From positions 1 through 64,000 of the forward strand of contig JBGAGY010000018.1 of NCBI GenBank assembly GCA_044226485.1: a stretch of DNA of 64,000 nucleotides. Reading direction: 5' to 3'. The position numbers and the translations under genes are program-made. A model generated the notes under the pieces. It searched no databases and was not told where the DNA came from. It saw nothing but the letters and a program-made list of their open reading frames with translations. The DNA is from UBA6663 sp044226485 (GTDB lineage Bacteria; Chloroflexota; Anaerolineae; Anaerolineales; UBA6663). The first letter of the stretch is position 1. Every line of letters starts with the position of its first letter. Of the stretch, positions 26,053-34,866 are shown one piece after another.

Positions 26053-27381
26053 ATGACGTCTGCCCGCCCCAACCCGCCATCCAGCGGCGTCCCGATCGGA
26101 GGCATCATCGGCATTGCCGTGCTCGCCCTGATCGGCCTGGCTTTGCTGATCTACGCGTTGTCGACCGTGTTCGCGAACCCGGCGCCCGCCGCCTCGGCCA
26201 CCCCCGCCGACCTCGGCCCGACGGCCACAGCCACCGCCGTCATCGTCCTGCCGACCACAACGCCTCCGCCGCCGACGGCCGCTCCGTCGGCCACGACGGG
26301 CACTGTGGACACGCCGGCTGTGACCGACACCCCGGCGAGCAGCGCCACCGCCACCACGACAACCGAGGGCGATCTCTTCGTCCTGGTGGTCGCCGCCAAC
26401 GTCCGCGCGGCGCCAAGCTCCGACTCCGAGCTGCTCGGCACGATCGATGGCGGCAGCTCCGCCGACGTCATCGGCCGCAATGAAGCCGGCGACTGGCTCG
26501 CCATCAGCTTCAACGGCGTGACGGGTTGGGTCTCGACCCAGGTCGCTTCGTACCTGGGTGACGCCAGCACCCTGCCCGTCATGACGTCGAACGCTCCCGC
26601 CCCGACGGCAGCGGGCACGGCAGCCGCCACAGCGACGTCACAACCGGGCGGCGCGGCGACAGCCACACCGGGCGCCTCGGGCAACGTCATCACAGCCAAC
26701 CCCGGAGGAGCCAACGTCCGCAGTGCGCCGAGCACAACCGCTGAGGTCGTCGGCGGAATCGACGGCGGCAAGACCGCCACCGTCAAGGGCCGTAACGCCA
26801 ACAGCGATTGGTTCGCCATCGATTTCAACGGCACGACGGCCTGGGTCTACTCTGGTGTTGTGACCTACTCGGGCAATATCGCCGATCTGCCGATCGTGAC
26901 GCCCAGCAGCTCGACGGGCGCAGGTACGACGGCCTCGACGAGCCCCACGGCAACGGCTGCCACGACAGGCTCCACAAGCGCGGGCACGGGCACACACGGC
27001 CTGACCGGCAAGCTCGAGATCGACGGCGGCAAGCTCACCTATGCCGTGAACGAGCGCATCTGGTTTTTCGAGGAACTCAAGAACACCACGGCCGGCTCCA
27101 TCCAGTACGGAGTGCTCGGCGTGGAAGCCCAGGCCGCCTCGGGCAGCAAGATCCTGCAGACCAGCCTCTCAGCCGGGACCAACCCGCTACAGGTCGATGC
27201 GGGCTGCACGGGCCCTACGGATCGATGCGGCGGCCGTCTACGGGACGACATGACGATCGGCGTCGCCGGCCAATACCGGCTACGGATGGTCGTTTGTTAC
27301 AACCTCAAGGTCAGCGAGTGCAACCAATCAGGCGCGCAGTGGGAGTACCTGACCGACGCGATCCTGATCACTATCGAGTAA
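26053..27381 (+). CDS. Membrane-anchored protein with two SH3b domains
   Basis: 442 residues. A single membrane helix (about 18-42, IGGIIGIAVLALIGLALLIY) is followed by a Thr/Pro/Ala linker. Two bacterial SH3 domains at about 112-170 (NVRAAPSSDSELLGTIDGGS) and 215-280 (NVRSAPSTTAEVVGGIDGGK) are separated by linker, as expected for cell-wall binding. The last 130 residues form an unrecognised beta-rich domain with two Cys pairs (DAGCTGPTDRCGG, VVCYNLKVSECNQ). GGAGG precedes the ATG. It is followed after 10 bases by a glycoside-hydrolase-like gene. Confidence 0.82.
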   Translation: MTSARPNPPSSGVPIGGIIGIAVLALIGLALLIYALSTVFANPAPAASATPADLGPTATATAVIVLPTTTPPPPTAAPSATTGTVDTPAVTDTPASSATATTTTEGDLFVLVVAANVRAAPSSDSELLGTIDGGSSADVIGRNEAGDWLAISFNGVTGWVSTQVASYLGDASTLPVMTSNAPAPTAAGTAAATATSQPGGAATATPGASGNVITANPGGANVRSAPSTTAEVVGGIDGGKTATVKGRNANSDWFAIDFNGTTAWVYSGVVTYSGNIADLPIVTPSSSTGAGTTASTSPTATAATTGSTSAGTGTHGLTGKLEIDGGKLTYAVNERIWFFEELKNTTAGSIQYGVLGVEAQAASGSKILQTSLSAGTNPLQVDAGCTGPTDRCGGRLRDDMTIGVAGQYRLRMVVCYNLKVSECNQSGAQWEYLTDAILITIE

Positions 27382-27391
27382 GCGAGTCGCC

Positions 27392-28768
27392 ATGTCGCAG
27401 AAACCGCGCAATCGAAACTTCAACTCCGCCTTGCTTGGCATCTGGATGGCAGCGTCGCTAGTGGTCGGCGCTGTCGCGTTCGCCGCGCTGTACTGGCTGA
27501 TCGGCGAGCGTCAGGCCGCGCCCGAAGCCACGGCGACGGCTGTGGCTGTTGCGCCGACGGTCGTTGCAGCGACCGATGCGCCGGCGCCAGTGGCCACCGA
27601 GCCGGGCGTGGCGCCCACCACGGCCCCCGAGAACCCGGCCGGCGGCTCATCCTGCGCATACCCCGATCTGCCGGCCTCTGGCTTCGGCTATGGCATCCAG
27701 GCGCACTCGCTGGTCCCTGGCATCGACCCGTCGGAAGGCATGAACATCATGCGCAACCAGCTGCACCTGTACTGGGCCAAGATCCAGATCCGATGGCATG
27801 ACATCGAGCCGGAACAGGGCAACTACAACTGGGTCCAGGTCGACAACGCCATGGATGCGGCCTGCAAGAACGGCATGCGCATCATGATGTCGATCGTCGC
27901 GGCGCCGGCCTGGACGCGCGCGGCTCCGCTCGCCGAATCGAATGGCGAAGCGCCGCCGGACGACACGGCGGCCTACACGCAGTTCGTCGGCCTGCTCATC
28001 GACCGCTACCCCGGCGAGATCGGGGCCATCGAGATCTGGAACGAGGCGAACCTCGAGCGCGAGTGGAACGTCGCGGCCGGCGTCAACCCGGCCGACTTCG
28101 CCGCGTTCGTACAGACCTCGGCAGCTGCCATCAAGGCCAAGGATCCGTCGATCTTCGTGATCTCGGGAGCTCCGGCCCCGACCGGCGCCAACTGCTGGGA
28201 CGTTTTCTGCAACGGCTCGGGCACGCGCCGCATCGTCATGGACGACGCCCAGTTCCTGACCCAGTTCCTGCAGGCTGGTGGCGCCAGCGCGAACGTCGAC
28301 TGCATCGGCGTGCACTCCAACGGCACCAACCTGCCGCCCACCGCCGACGGCGCCAACCCGCCCGCTAAGACCGGCTACACGTTCATGGGCCCGTGGAACT
28401 CGCCGCACTACTCGTGGGCGATGAAGAGCCAGGTCGAGACCTACGCCAAGATCCTGAATCAGGCGGGCTCGTCGCTGCCACAGTGCATGACCGAGTTCGG
28501 CTATGCCTCGCCGATCGACGGCAAGTACCCGCCGGGCTACGAGTTCGCGGCCGACGTCACCGAGGAAATGCAGGCCCAGTACCTGGTCGAGGCCTACAAC
28601 TACATGCGCGACTCGGGGCACGTGCGCATGGCCTTCCTCTTCAACCTCAATTACGCCCCGCTCGGCGGCGAGCCCGATCAAGACGACAACACGATCTTCT
28701 CGATCATCAGCAAGGGCGGCATCCCGCGGCCGGCGTTCTCGGCCATCGGTGGGATGGAGAAGCCGTAA
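27392..28768 (+). CDS. Membrane-anchored clan-A glycoside hydrolase-like protein
   Basis: 458 residues. A membrane anchor (about 15-38) and Ala/Pro/Val linker precede a TIM-barrel domain of the GH39/GH5-like type. The acid/base Glu is in IEIWNEANLEREW and the candidate nucleophile Glu in QCMTEFGYASPI; both segments are where clan A expects them. It should act on an extracellular polysaccharide, but the substrate cannot be named. It probably shares an operon with the SH3b protein. A family B palindrome begins 6 bases after the stop. Confidence 0.75.
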   Translation: MSQKPRNRNFNSALLGIWMAASLVVGAVAFAALYWLIGERQAAPEATATAVAVAPTVVAATDAPAPVATEPGVAPTTAPENPAGGSSCAYPDLPASGFGYGIQAHSLVPGIDPSEGMNIMRNQLHLYWAKIQIRWHDIEPEQGNYNWVQVDNAMDAACKNGMRIMMSIVAAPAWTRAAPLAESNGEAPPDDTAAYTQFVGLLIDRYPGEIGAIEIWNEANLEREWNVAAGVNPADFAAFVQTSAAAIKAKDPSIFVISGAPAPTGANCWDVFCNGSGTRRIVMDDAQFLTQFLQAGGASANVDCIGVHSNGTNLPPTADGANPPAKTGYTFMGPWNSPHYSWAMKSQVETYAKILNQAGSSLPQCMTEFGYASPIDGKYPPGYEFAADVTEEMQAQYLVEAYNYMRDSGHVRMAFLFNLNYAPLGGEPDQDDNTIFSIISKGGIPRPAFSAIGGMEKP

Positions 28769-28774
28769 AGAGAC

Positions 28775-28860
28775 GGCGGATCGCGGACGGCAGACCGCAG
28801 AATTCGAGGCCAGGCGTCAACGTTCGGCCCCGCTCTGCGGTCTGCCGTCTGCGGTCCGCC
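28775..28860. repeat. Family B palindrome overlapping the methyltransferase 3' end
   Basis: Arms 28775-28801 and 28834-28860 pair at 25 of 27 positions. The right arm is read as the last codons of the leftward methyltransferase gene (RTADGRPQ). Confidence 0.85.
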
Positions 28861-29563
28861 TCAAGACCCCCAGCAAATGAACGCCCCAACTGCGGGGCAG
28901 CCAATCTTCCAGCCCGCTCGATAGCGAAAACGCCAGGTCGTTGAAGGCCAGATAAGTTGGGTCGGGGATCGGCTCGAGCGATTCGACGCTGAAGCCCGCT
29001 GAGGCCGCCAGACGAGCGATGTCGCTCGCGTCGTTGGCGCGATAGTGGACGCGGAAGGTGTCGTCGGCGGCACGGCCGTAGAGCGTCGGCACCAGGCGAC
29101 GCTGCAGGCGCGGCAAGAGCTGGCTCAGGCGATTGGCCCAGATCAGCGGATGCCTGCGATTGGGCGTTAGGAAGATGAGGCGGCCGCCGGGGCGGAGCAC
29201 TCGCGCAATCTCGGCGAGCGTGTCGCCGGGCTCGGCCAGGTGCTCGAAGACCCAGATGGCAAGCGCGAGGTCGAAGCTCGAGTCGGCCAACGGCAGGCCG
29301 TCACCGACCGCCTGCGCCACGGGCAGCGGCACGCGCCGCTCGACAAGTGACGCGCGGTCGGGATCCACGCCCAGCGCCAGCCCCACCTGATCCCAGACCA
29401 ATTCCATCACGCCGCCGCGGCCGGACCCGACGTCGAGCACACGGGCTCCGGGGCCAGCCAAAGTGCGCACGAGCGCCTCGAGACGCGCGCCGCTCGAGCG
29501 CCAGCCCGGCCGACGCCCGGCATACCTTTGGCGATATAACTCTTGACGCTCCAGTGGAAGCAT
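28817..29563 (-). CDS. Class I SAM-dependent methyltransferase
   Basis: 248 residues. The Rossmann-fold methyltransferase domain has motif I VLDVGSGRGG, an acidic end of strand 2 (LGVDPDRAS), FDLALAIWVFEHLAEP, and the post-motif RVLRPGGRLIFLTPN. The C-terminal helical part (YLAFNDLAFSLSSGLEDWL) may bind the substrate, which is unknown; UbiE/sugar O-methyltransferase relatives are possible. The last 14 residues are encoded by a palindromic repeat, so the ancestral protein was probably shorter. Confidence 0.8.
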   Translation of the reverse strand: MLPLERQELYRQRYAGRRPGWRSSGARLEALVRTLAGPGARVLDVGSGRGGVMELVWDQVGLALGVDPDRASLVERRVPLPVAQAVGDGLPLADSSFDLALAIWVFEHLAEPGDTLAEIARVLRPGGRLIFLTPNRRHPLIWANRLSQLLPRLQRRLVPTLYGRAADDTFRVHYRANDASDIARLAASAGFSVESLEPIPDPTYLAFNDLAFSLSSGLEDWLPRSWGVHLLGVLRRTADGRPQSGAER

Positions 29564-29801
29564 GGCCGCTCAAACCCGCCTGTGATGCCCCCATTGTAGA
29601 GGAGATGGAGCGCCCCGACTGTCGCGACCGGCTGCTGGGAAGAAAGGCCCAGTGCCGAACCGGCCCAGCGGTGTCATGATGGACCCCACATTCGACAAGG
29701 AAGGGGCGCCGTCTCAACGGAGTTGTTGTGGCGAAAAGGGTTAATCCGCCATTTACCCGTCGTTAACAACGGTAAGGTAAGGTGATGGATAAGGAGACAA
29801 A

Positions 29802-29999
29802 ATGGAAATGCAAGTATGCCCCTATTGCGAGTCCGGGGGGCTGGTGCTGACGATCCGGGACATCCCGGGCGGCATCGAGGTGAGTGGTCGTTGTACGCAA
29901 TGTCATTACAGTTACGACAGCGATTACTCTTCGCGCGATCTGCCGGATGACCTGGTCGCCGAGTACTCCCTTCCGGAAGACGCCGGCGCCTCTGACTGA
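29802..29999 (+). CDS. Small zinc-ribbon protein
   Basis: 65 residues with one CxxC...CxxC zinc ribbon (Cys6, Cys9, Cys31, Cys34: VCPYCES and GRCTQCHYS), then an acidic tail (SYDSDYSSRDLPDDLVAEYS). AAGGAG precedes the ATG by 5 bases, and a strong terminator follows, so it is a single-gene transcript. The spacer upstream is more AT-rich than its surroundings and contains CCGTCGTTAACAACGG, a near-perfect palindrome that could be an operator. Function unknown. Confidence 0.75.
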   Translation: MEMQVCPYCESGGLVLTIRDIPGGIEVSGRCTQCHYSYDSDYSSRDLPDDLVAEYSLPEDAGASD

Positions 30000-30027
30000 G
30001 GCCCGGCCCTCATCGAAAACAGAAAAG

Positions 30028-30054
30028 ACCGCGGGATGATCCCGCGGTTTTTTT
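30028..30054 (+). terminator. Intrinsic terminator
   Basis: ACCGCGGGA-TGA-TCCCGCGGT followed by seven Ts; 28 bases after the zinc-ribbon gene stop. A-rich bases on the left may also serve the convergent gene. Confidence 0.92.
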
Positions 30055-30086
30055 GTTGCCAGCTCCAATAGGCGGCCAGACTGATC

Positions 30087-30791
30087 TCACTCCAAAAACT
30101 CCGGCAGCTTCTTCAGTTCAGCCCATTGTTCCGGGTCATGGCCGAAAATCACCAACCCGATCTTCTCCCGCTCGACCAGGTCAAGCAGCTTGTTGGTGCT
30201 GGCGCGTGTCGCTTCGCCATCCGGGTTGCTCCCATCGTCAGCCTGGTCGCGAACGAAGCCCTGGCGAAAGGGCACAGCATCGACGGTCAGGAGAACCACG
30301 CCCGTTTTCGGCAGACGCACCAGCACCGATTGGTGACCAGGAACATGCCCGCTGGTTTCGATCAACTCCAAGCCTGGCAGCAATTCCGAGTCGCCGTCCA
30401 CCAACTGGATGCGCTCCGCGGGTTGATCCCACTCCGACTGCGTTCCGGCGTAGCGGGCATTCCCTGGCGCATGTTCATGGTGGACACGCTGCACGACGTA
30501 TCTCGCCTTCGTGAACGCCGAGTGATTGCCTGAGTGATCGAAATCGTAGTGTGTCGAGATGACCGTGTCAATGTCTTCAGGCCGCAGACCGATCGTGGAC
30601 AACTGCTCAATAAGGGCTTGCCCGTTGACGAATTCGCTTTGTTCTTCTGGGATGACCGCGGGGAGGCCGCTGTCGATGAGGATATTCCTGTCGTCGTTGG
30701 TCTGCACCAGATAGCACACAATCGGTATCTGGTATTCCGGCATGGATCCCACCTGCATGAGATAGAGACGTTTGACGGCAGTCTGGCTCAT
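30087..30791 (-). CDS. Metallo-beta-lactamase-fold hydrolase, AHL-lactonase type
   Basis: 234 residues of the MBL fold, closest in layout to N-acyl-homoserine lactonases (opening MQVGSMPEYQIPIVCYLVQT, then ILIDSGLP). The metal motif reads THYDFDHSGNH, so the usual HxHxDH is HxDxDH here: the second His is Asp. Other ligands are present: ETSGHVPGHQSVL, LTVDAV and the final FGHDPEQW. Substrate is unknown; lactonase activity should not be assumed. It is a lone gene between a convergent zinc-ribbon gene and recN on the same strand. Confidence 0.75.
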   Translation of the reverse strand: MSQTAVKRLYLMQVGSMPEYQIPIVCYLVQTNDDRNILIDSGLPAVIPEEQSEFVNGQALIEQLSTIGLRPEDIDTVISTHYDFDHSGNHSAFTKARYVVQRVHHEHAPGNARYAGTQSEWDQPAERIQLVDGDSELLPGLELIETSGHVPGHQSVLVRLPKTGVVLLTVDAVPFRQGFVRDQADDGSNPDGEATRASTNKLLDLVEREKIGLVIFGHDPEQWAELKKLPEFLE

Positions 30792-30844
30792 GATCGCCTC
30801 CCTGGATGCGTGACGCCCCTAGTTCCGATGACAGGTGCGCCTAT

Positions 30845-32623
30845 TCAGGCGCGCTGCTTCTTTCCGACAGGCACCGCCTCGCGCGCGGGCTTGAGCGCCT
30901 GATCGCGATCCGCGGCGATCTCGGCGAGGAGTTCCTCGGCACTGGCGCGGATGTTCTCACCCATGCCACCCAACATCTGCGCGATCTCGGCCGGGCGTTC
31001 GGCCTCGGTGAGGGTCCGCACGTGCGTCGACGTGCGCCCGTCGTCGATCAACTTCTCGACCTTGAAGTGTTGATCGGCGTAACCGGCCAGCTGCGGCAGG
31101 TGCGTGATGCAGACCACCTGATGGCCGCCCATCGCCGCGATCGCCCACAGCTTGCGCCCCACGATGGCGCCGACGCGGCCGCCGATGCCCTGGTCGATCT
31201 CGTCGAAGATCAGGGTCGGCGTCGGGTCCGTCTGAGCGAGCACGCCCTTGAGCGCCAGCATCAGGCGCGCAGCCTCGCCGCCCGACGCGATCTTGGCCAG
31301 AGGCTTGAGGCCCTCGCCCGGGTTCGGCGCGATCAGGAATTCGATCCGATCGAGGCCGGTGTGGTCGAAGGCGACGGGGCCGCCCTCGGTCGGCGCGCCT
31401 TCGGTGGACGCTTGCCTATTCTGAGCCACGTCGAAGCGCCCGCGCTCCATCTTCAGGTCGGCCAGCTCGCGCTCGATGCCGGAGCTTAGCTTGCGCGCGC
31501 TTTGCCGTCGGCGCGTCGAGAGTTGCTCGCCCAATCGCCCGATCTCTGCCAGAAGCGCGCGCTCCTTCTCGATGAGTTCGGCGATGCGCGTCGAGGCGTT
31601 GGCCAGGCTGTCGCGCTCTTTCTGAGCGCGCTCGGCGAAGGCCAACACGTCTTCGATGCGTTCGCCATATTTGCGCTGCAGTCGCGCGAGCGTTTCGAGG
31701 CGCTCTTCGACGTCGTTGAGTCGTTTGGGGTTGTGCTCGAGGCCCTCGCGGTAATCGCTCAGCGTCGCGCCGAGATCGCGGGCCTGCTCGGCCAGCGCCA
31801 GGGCGAGAGCCTGCGACTCGGCCAGCCCGGAGTCGATGCGCGCGAGCGCGGCGAGCGACCGGGCAGCCTTGCTGAGCAGATCGGCCGCGCCGTCGCCGTC
31901 GTCATCGCCGCTCAACGAGCGGATGACGTCATCGGCCTGGGCCGCAAGCTTCTCGGCGTTCGCCAGGCGGGCGCGCTCCTGCAGCAGACCGGTTTCCTCG
32001 CCCGGCTTGAGGCGAGCCGCGCCGATCTCCTGGATCTGGAAGTCGAGCATGTCGAGGCGGCGTTCGCGCTCGCGCTCGTTCTGGCGCAGCGTGGTCAACT
32101 CCTGCCGCAGCGCTCCGACGCTCCGCACCAGAGCCGTCAACTTCTCGCGCTCGGCCTCGAGCGCACCGTAGCGGTCGAGCATGAAGACATGCTCGCGCGG
32201 ACGCAACAGCGAGAGGTGCTCGCCCTGCCCGTGCACGTCGACGAGCAGTTCGGCAAGTTCGCGCAGGACTGGCGCGCTGACCAGACGACCGTTGACGCGC
32301 GCCGTGCTGCGGCCCTCACGCCGGACCTCGCGCGACAGGACAATCTCGTCGCCGTCGTCGTCGAGGGCCTCGCGCTGCAGCACGGTGGTGAGAGCCTTCT
32401 GGGTCGGGCCAGCGATCTTGAACGTGGCCTCGACGCGAGCGGCTTCGGTGCCGGCCCGCACCAGCGCAGGGTCAGCCCTGCCGCCGAGCACCAGGCCGAG
32501 CGCGTCGATGATGATAGATTTGCCGGCGCCGGTCTCACCGGTGAAGACGACGAAGCCAGGGCCGAGTTCGAGGTCCAGTTCGTCGATGATCGCCAGGTCG
32601 TGGATGAGAAGCCGTCGAAGCAT
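30845..32623 (-). CDS. recN: DNA repair protein RecN
   Basis: 592 residues, full length. This SMC-like ATPase helps repair double-strand breaks. It has Walker A FTGETGAGKSIIIDALGLV at the start, a central coiled coil (about 150-370) and the C-terminal ABC half with signature SGGEAARLMLALK and Walker B TLIFDEIDQGIGG. It begins one base after the stop of the zinc-finger membrane gene (TGACATG) and ends a leftward operon that starts with DUF3467/translin. Confidence 0.95.
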   Translation of the reverse strand: MLRRLLIHDLAIIDELDLELGPGFVVFTGETGAGKSIIIDALGLVLGGRADPALVRAGTEAARVEATFKIAGPTQKALTTVLQREALDDDGDEIVLSREVRREGRSTARVNGRLVSAPVLRELAELLVDVHGQGEHLSLLRPREHVFMLDRYGALEAEREKLTALVRSVGALRQELTTLRQNERERERRLDMLDFQIQEIGAARLKPGEETGLLQERARLANAEKLAAQADDVIRSLSGDDDGDGAADLLSKAARSLAALARIDSGLAESQALALALAEQARDLGATLSDYREGLEHNPKRLNDVEERLETLARLQRKYGERIEDVLAFAERAQKERDSLANASTRIAELIEKERALLAEIGRLGEQLSTRRRQSARKLSSGIERELADLKMERGRFDVAQNRQASTEGAPTEGGPVAFDHTGLDRIEFLIAPNPGEGLKPLAKIASGGEAARLMLALKGVLAQTDPTPTLIFDEIDQGIGGRVGAIVGRKLWAIAAMGGHQVVCITHLPQLAGYADQHFKVEKLIDDGRTSTHVRTLTEAERPAEIAQMLGGMGENIRASAEELLAEIAADRDQALKPAREAVPVGKKQRA

Positions 32624-32624
32624 G

Positions 32625-33173
32625 TCACCGCCCGATCACGATGCCCTGCAACCGACCCAAAAGGGCGCCGACGCCGAGCACCAGATACACGCCGGCCCAA
32701 ACCAGGCCGAGCATGCCCCCCAGGCCACCCCCCTGCCCACCTAACAAACTGAACACAAGCGCCAGGACCGGGAACAGCATGGCCGGAGCCGCGCCCAGGA
32801 TGAACCCACCGGCGGCAGCCCAGCCCAGGTAGCGCGCGCGGCGTTTGCGGACCGCGTAACGCACGATCTCGGCAGCGCCAGCGCCGACGGCCGGGGCGAT
32901 AAAGATCACGAAGAATCCGAAACCGAGCGTCAGGCTGCCGAGCCCGCCCGCGATCGCCGACACCACGGCCGCGATGGGATAGTCATACCACTCGGCGGTA
33001 TCGAACGCCTTCTGGTGCTGGCGGACGCAATCCCGGCAGCTGTAGCCGACAGGCGTGCGCACCGCACACTTCGGGCAGATGGGTTTTCCGCATTTGTAGC
33101 ACCGCAAGGACGCCGGCCCGACTGAGTTCGGGCAACAACGCGTTTGTTCAGTGAGTTGAACGTCTACCGTCAT
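32625..33173 (-). CDS. B-box-type zinc-finger membrane protein
   Basis: 182 residues. An N-terminal Cys-rich module (CCPNSV, RCYKCGKPICPKC, YSCRDCVRQHQ) resembles bacterial B-box zinc fingers. Then about four membrane helices (55-182) fill the rest, including a Gly-rich stretch. Cytoplasmic zinc finger plus membrane bundle suggests an adaptor or regulator at the membrane; function unknown. It lies between NAD kinase and recN with almost no spacing. Confidence 0.75.
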   Translation of the reverse strand: MTVDVQLTEQTRCCPNSVGPASLRCYKCGKPICPKCAVRTPVGYSCRDCVRQHQKAFDTAEWYDYPIAAVVSAIAGGLGSLTLGFGFFVIFIAPAVGAGAAEIVRYAVRKRRARYLGWAAAGGFILGAAPAMLFPVLALVFSLLGGQGGGLGGMLGLVWAGVYLVLGVGALLGRLQGIVIGR

Positions 33174-33179
33174 TGTCTC

Positions 33180-34034
33180 TTACCTGGAATGTCCTCCGCG
33201 CCCATTGGTCAATCGCTCGACCAGGGTGGCGAAGAAATAATGGGCCGCGCGTAATCGGATGAAGCGAGCCACGTAGGGCGACCGGGTCGCCCGCACCACG
33301 TCGGCGCGTGCCAGCAACGTCTCGCGCTGACCGTCGACGCTCAGGCTGGCCTGATGCTCGGCGTCGATCTCGGGCTCGACCTCGAGCGCCGCGTTGCCCG
33401 GCAGGACGATCGTGCGCTCCATGCTCATGTGCGGCGCGATCGGCACCACAAGGATGTTCTCGTTCTCCGGTGGCAGGATCGGGCCGCCGGCCGCCAGCGC
33501 ATAGGCCGTCGAGCCGGTCGGAGTGGCGCAGATCAGGCCGTCGGCCACGTATGTCGTGAGCACGTCGCCGTTGATGCGGGCCTGTAGCCGCGACATGCGC
33601 GCCTGTGCGCCGCGCCCAACGACCGCTTCGTTCAGCGCGTCCTCGGTGCTCAGCACTTCGCCACCGCGGACGTGTTCGATGCGCAACAGCATCCGCGTTT
33701 CGACCCAACCCTCGCCTTTGAGGACGCGCTCGAGCGCGCCCCTCCAATCGGCGGGTTGGACCTCGGGCAGAAAACCAAGCCGCCCGAAGTTGACGCCGAG
33801 CACATGACCGCCGTATGGCGCCGTGAGACGGCCCGCGCGCAGCATCGTGCCGTCACCACCTAACGCTACAACCAGATCGTGAGCGGCCACTAAGTCGCGA
33901 ACCGCAGCATCGTCCACCGGCAAGGTTGGGATCGATCCACCTGCCCATTGTCGGATCTCGGCCGCCAGATCCGTGGCGCGTTGCACCTGCGGGTTGAAGA
34001 GAACCAAAAGCCGTTCCGCCGTGAAGCCGTTCAT
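33180..34034 (-). CDS. nadK: NAD kinase
   Basis: 284 residues. It phosphorylates NAD to NADP. The GGDGTML motif is in VVALGGDGTMLRAGRL, the NE/D segment is in STEDALNEAVVGRG, and TPTGSTAYALAAGGPI is diagnostic. The ATG at 34034 is used; the longer frame adds 20 mostly basic residues. A TATAAT -10 at 34093-34098 overlaps the previous stop, so it can be transcribed both within the operon and separately. Confidence 0.93.
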   Translation of the reverse strand: MNGFTAERLLVLFNPQVQRATDLAAEIRQWAGGSIPTLPVDDAAVRDLVAAHDLVVALGGDGTMLRAGRLTAPYGGHVLGVNFGRLGFLPEVQPADWRGALERVLKGEGWVETRMLLRIEHVRGGEVLSTEDALNEAVVGRGAQARMSRLQARINGDVLTTYVADGLICATPTGSTAYALAAGGPILPPENENILVVPIAPHMSMERTIVLPGNAALEVEPEIDAEHQASLSVDGQRETLLARADVVRATRSPYVARFIRLRAAHYFFATLVERLTNGRGGHSR

Positions 34035-34092
34035 GATCGCTTGTATTGGCCTTCCAGCGCGCCGGTCCGCCCCTCGCCGGCAGCGCCGCGGC

Positions 34093-34098
34093 ATTATA
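34093..34098 (-). promoter_or_regulatory. -10 element of nadK
   Basis: TATAAT on the minus strand, overlapping the stop codon of the Cas4-like C-terminal gene, about 58 bases before the nadK ATG. Confidence 0.5.
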
Positions 34099-34615
34099 AC
34101 AACGCCTGATCGCAGTCCTCGCGCAGCCCGCAGCCACGACAGCGGCTCGCGCTGTCATGCGAGCGCGCCACATCCGATTCCCCGAGGCCGGCGCGCATCT
34201 GCGCCAGGATCGCCAGCAACTCCTGTTCGAGGCGCTGCGTGTAAGGCACGCGCAACAGCCGGTCGCGGTACTGGATGAGGCCGTACGCGGGCCGCTGGCC
34301 GTAGGCTTCGGTGACCAGGGCGCAGTAGGCCGCCAGCTGATACACATGAGCCGCGCGAGCGCCCGTCGATGGAGCCGCAGCCGATTTCACCTCGACCGGC
34401 ACCAGCCCGCCCTTCTCGCGTACCAGATAGTCGGGCCGACCTGTCAGGCCGAGCTTGCGCGACACCAGCGGCGCGTCGACGCGGCCCCAGGCGCGCGTGT
34501 CGCTGCTGACCACATCCCCGGCCGGCAAGCCGCTCGACGCCCGCAACCAACCCGAAAGGCGCCAGAACACCACGGCGACCAACAGCAACACCAGGACGAG
34601 CGGTAACGCGTCCAT
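34094..34615 (-). CDS. Cas4-like PD-(D/E)XK nuclease, C-terminal part
   Basis: 173 residues. One membrane helix at the start (LPLVLVLLLVAVVFWRL) is followed by a RecB/Cas4-type nuclease core: GRPDYLV, then VPVEVKSA (the D and ExK residues), QLAAYCALV and a three-Cys cluster CRGCGLREDC. Cas4 proteins normally use a fourth, N-terminal Cys for their Fe-S cluster; it is missing here but present in the gene just upstream, which is in the same frame and separated only by TGA and one codon. Together the two would make one membrane-anchored Cas4-like protein. There is no CRISPR locus in the window. Confidence 0.78.
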   Translation of the reverse strand: MDALPLVLVLLLVAVVFWRLSGWLRASSGLPAGDVVSSDTRAWGRVDAPLVSRKLGLTGRPDYLVREKGGLVPVEVKSAAAPSTGARAAHVYQLAAYCALVTEAYGQRPAYGLIQYRDRLLRVPYTQRLEQELLAILAQMRAGLGESDVARSHDSASRCRGCGLREDCDQALL

Positions 34616-34618
34616 GGA

Positions 34619-34858
34619 TCACCGGCTCAGCCAGGCCCACACCGCCAGCACCACGGCGACAGCCACCAACCCGAGCGCAGCCCGCTGAAGCCAGGCCGAG
34701 GCCCACACCCGGCGGCCGTGTCCGACGTGGTAGGCATCGCCGGCCGCGCGCTGTTCGACATTGCCGGGCTCGAGCCCAACCACGCGCTGCAGCCACCAGG
34801 CGCGCGCGCAGAACACGAAGGTGCCGATCTCAGAAGCGCGAATCAGCCGCGAAGGCAT
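34619..34858 (-). CDS. Cas4-like N-terminal part with membrane helix
   Basis: 79 residues. The start (RASEIGTFVFCARAWWLQRV) matches the N-terminal Cas4 segment that carries the first Fe-S Cys; GDAYHVGHGRRV follows, and a membrane helix (LGLVAVAVVLAVWAWL) ends the protein. Its TGA stop is in the same frame as the nuclease ATG four bases on. So it is either a split subunit, a gene broken by one nonsense mutation, or a readthrough product. It begins 8 bases after the translin stop. Confidence 0.72.
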   Translation of the reverse strand: MPSRLIRASEIGTFVFCARAWWLQRVVGLEPGNVEQRAAGDAYHVGHGRRVWASAWLQRAALGLVAVAVVLAVWAWLSR

Positions 34859-34866
34859 GGCTTCCG

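Noticed and set aside
31502..32752. 416-codon plus-strand frame opposite recN
   Set aside because: Antisense shadow of a complete RecN with correct motifs; composition is not protein-like.
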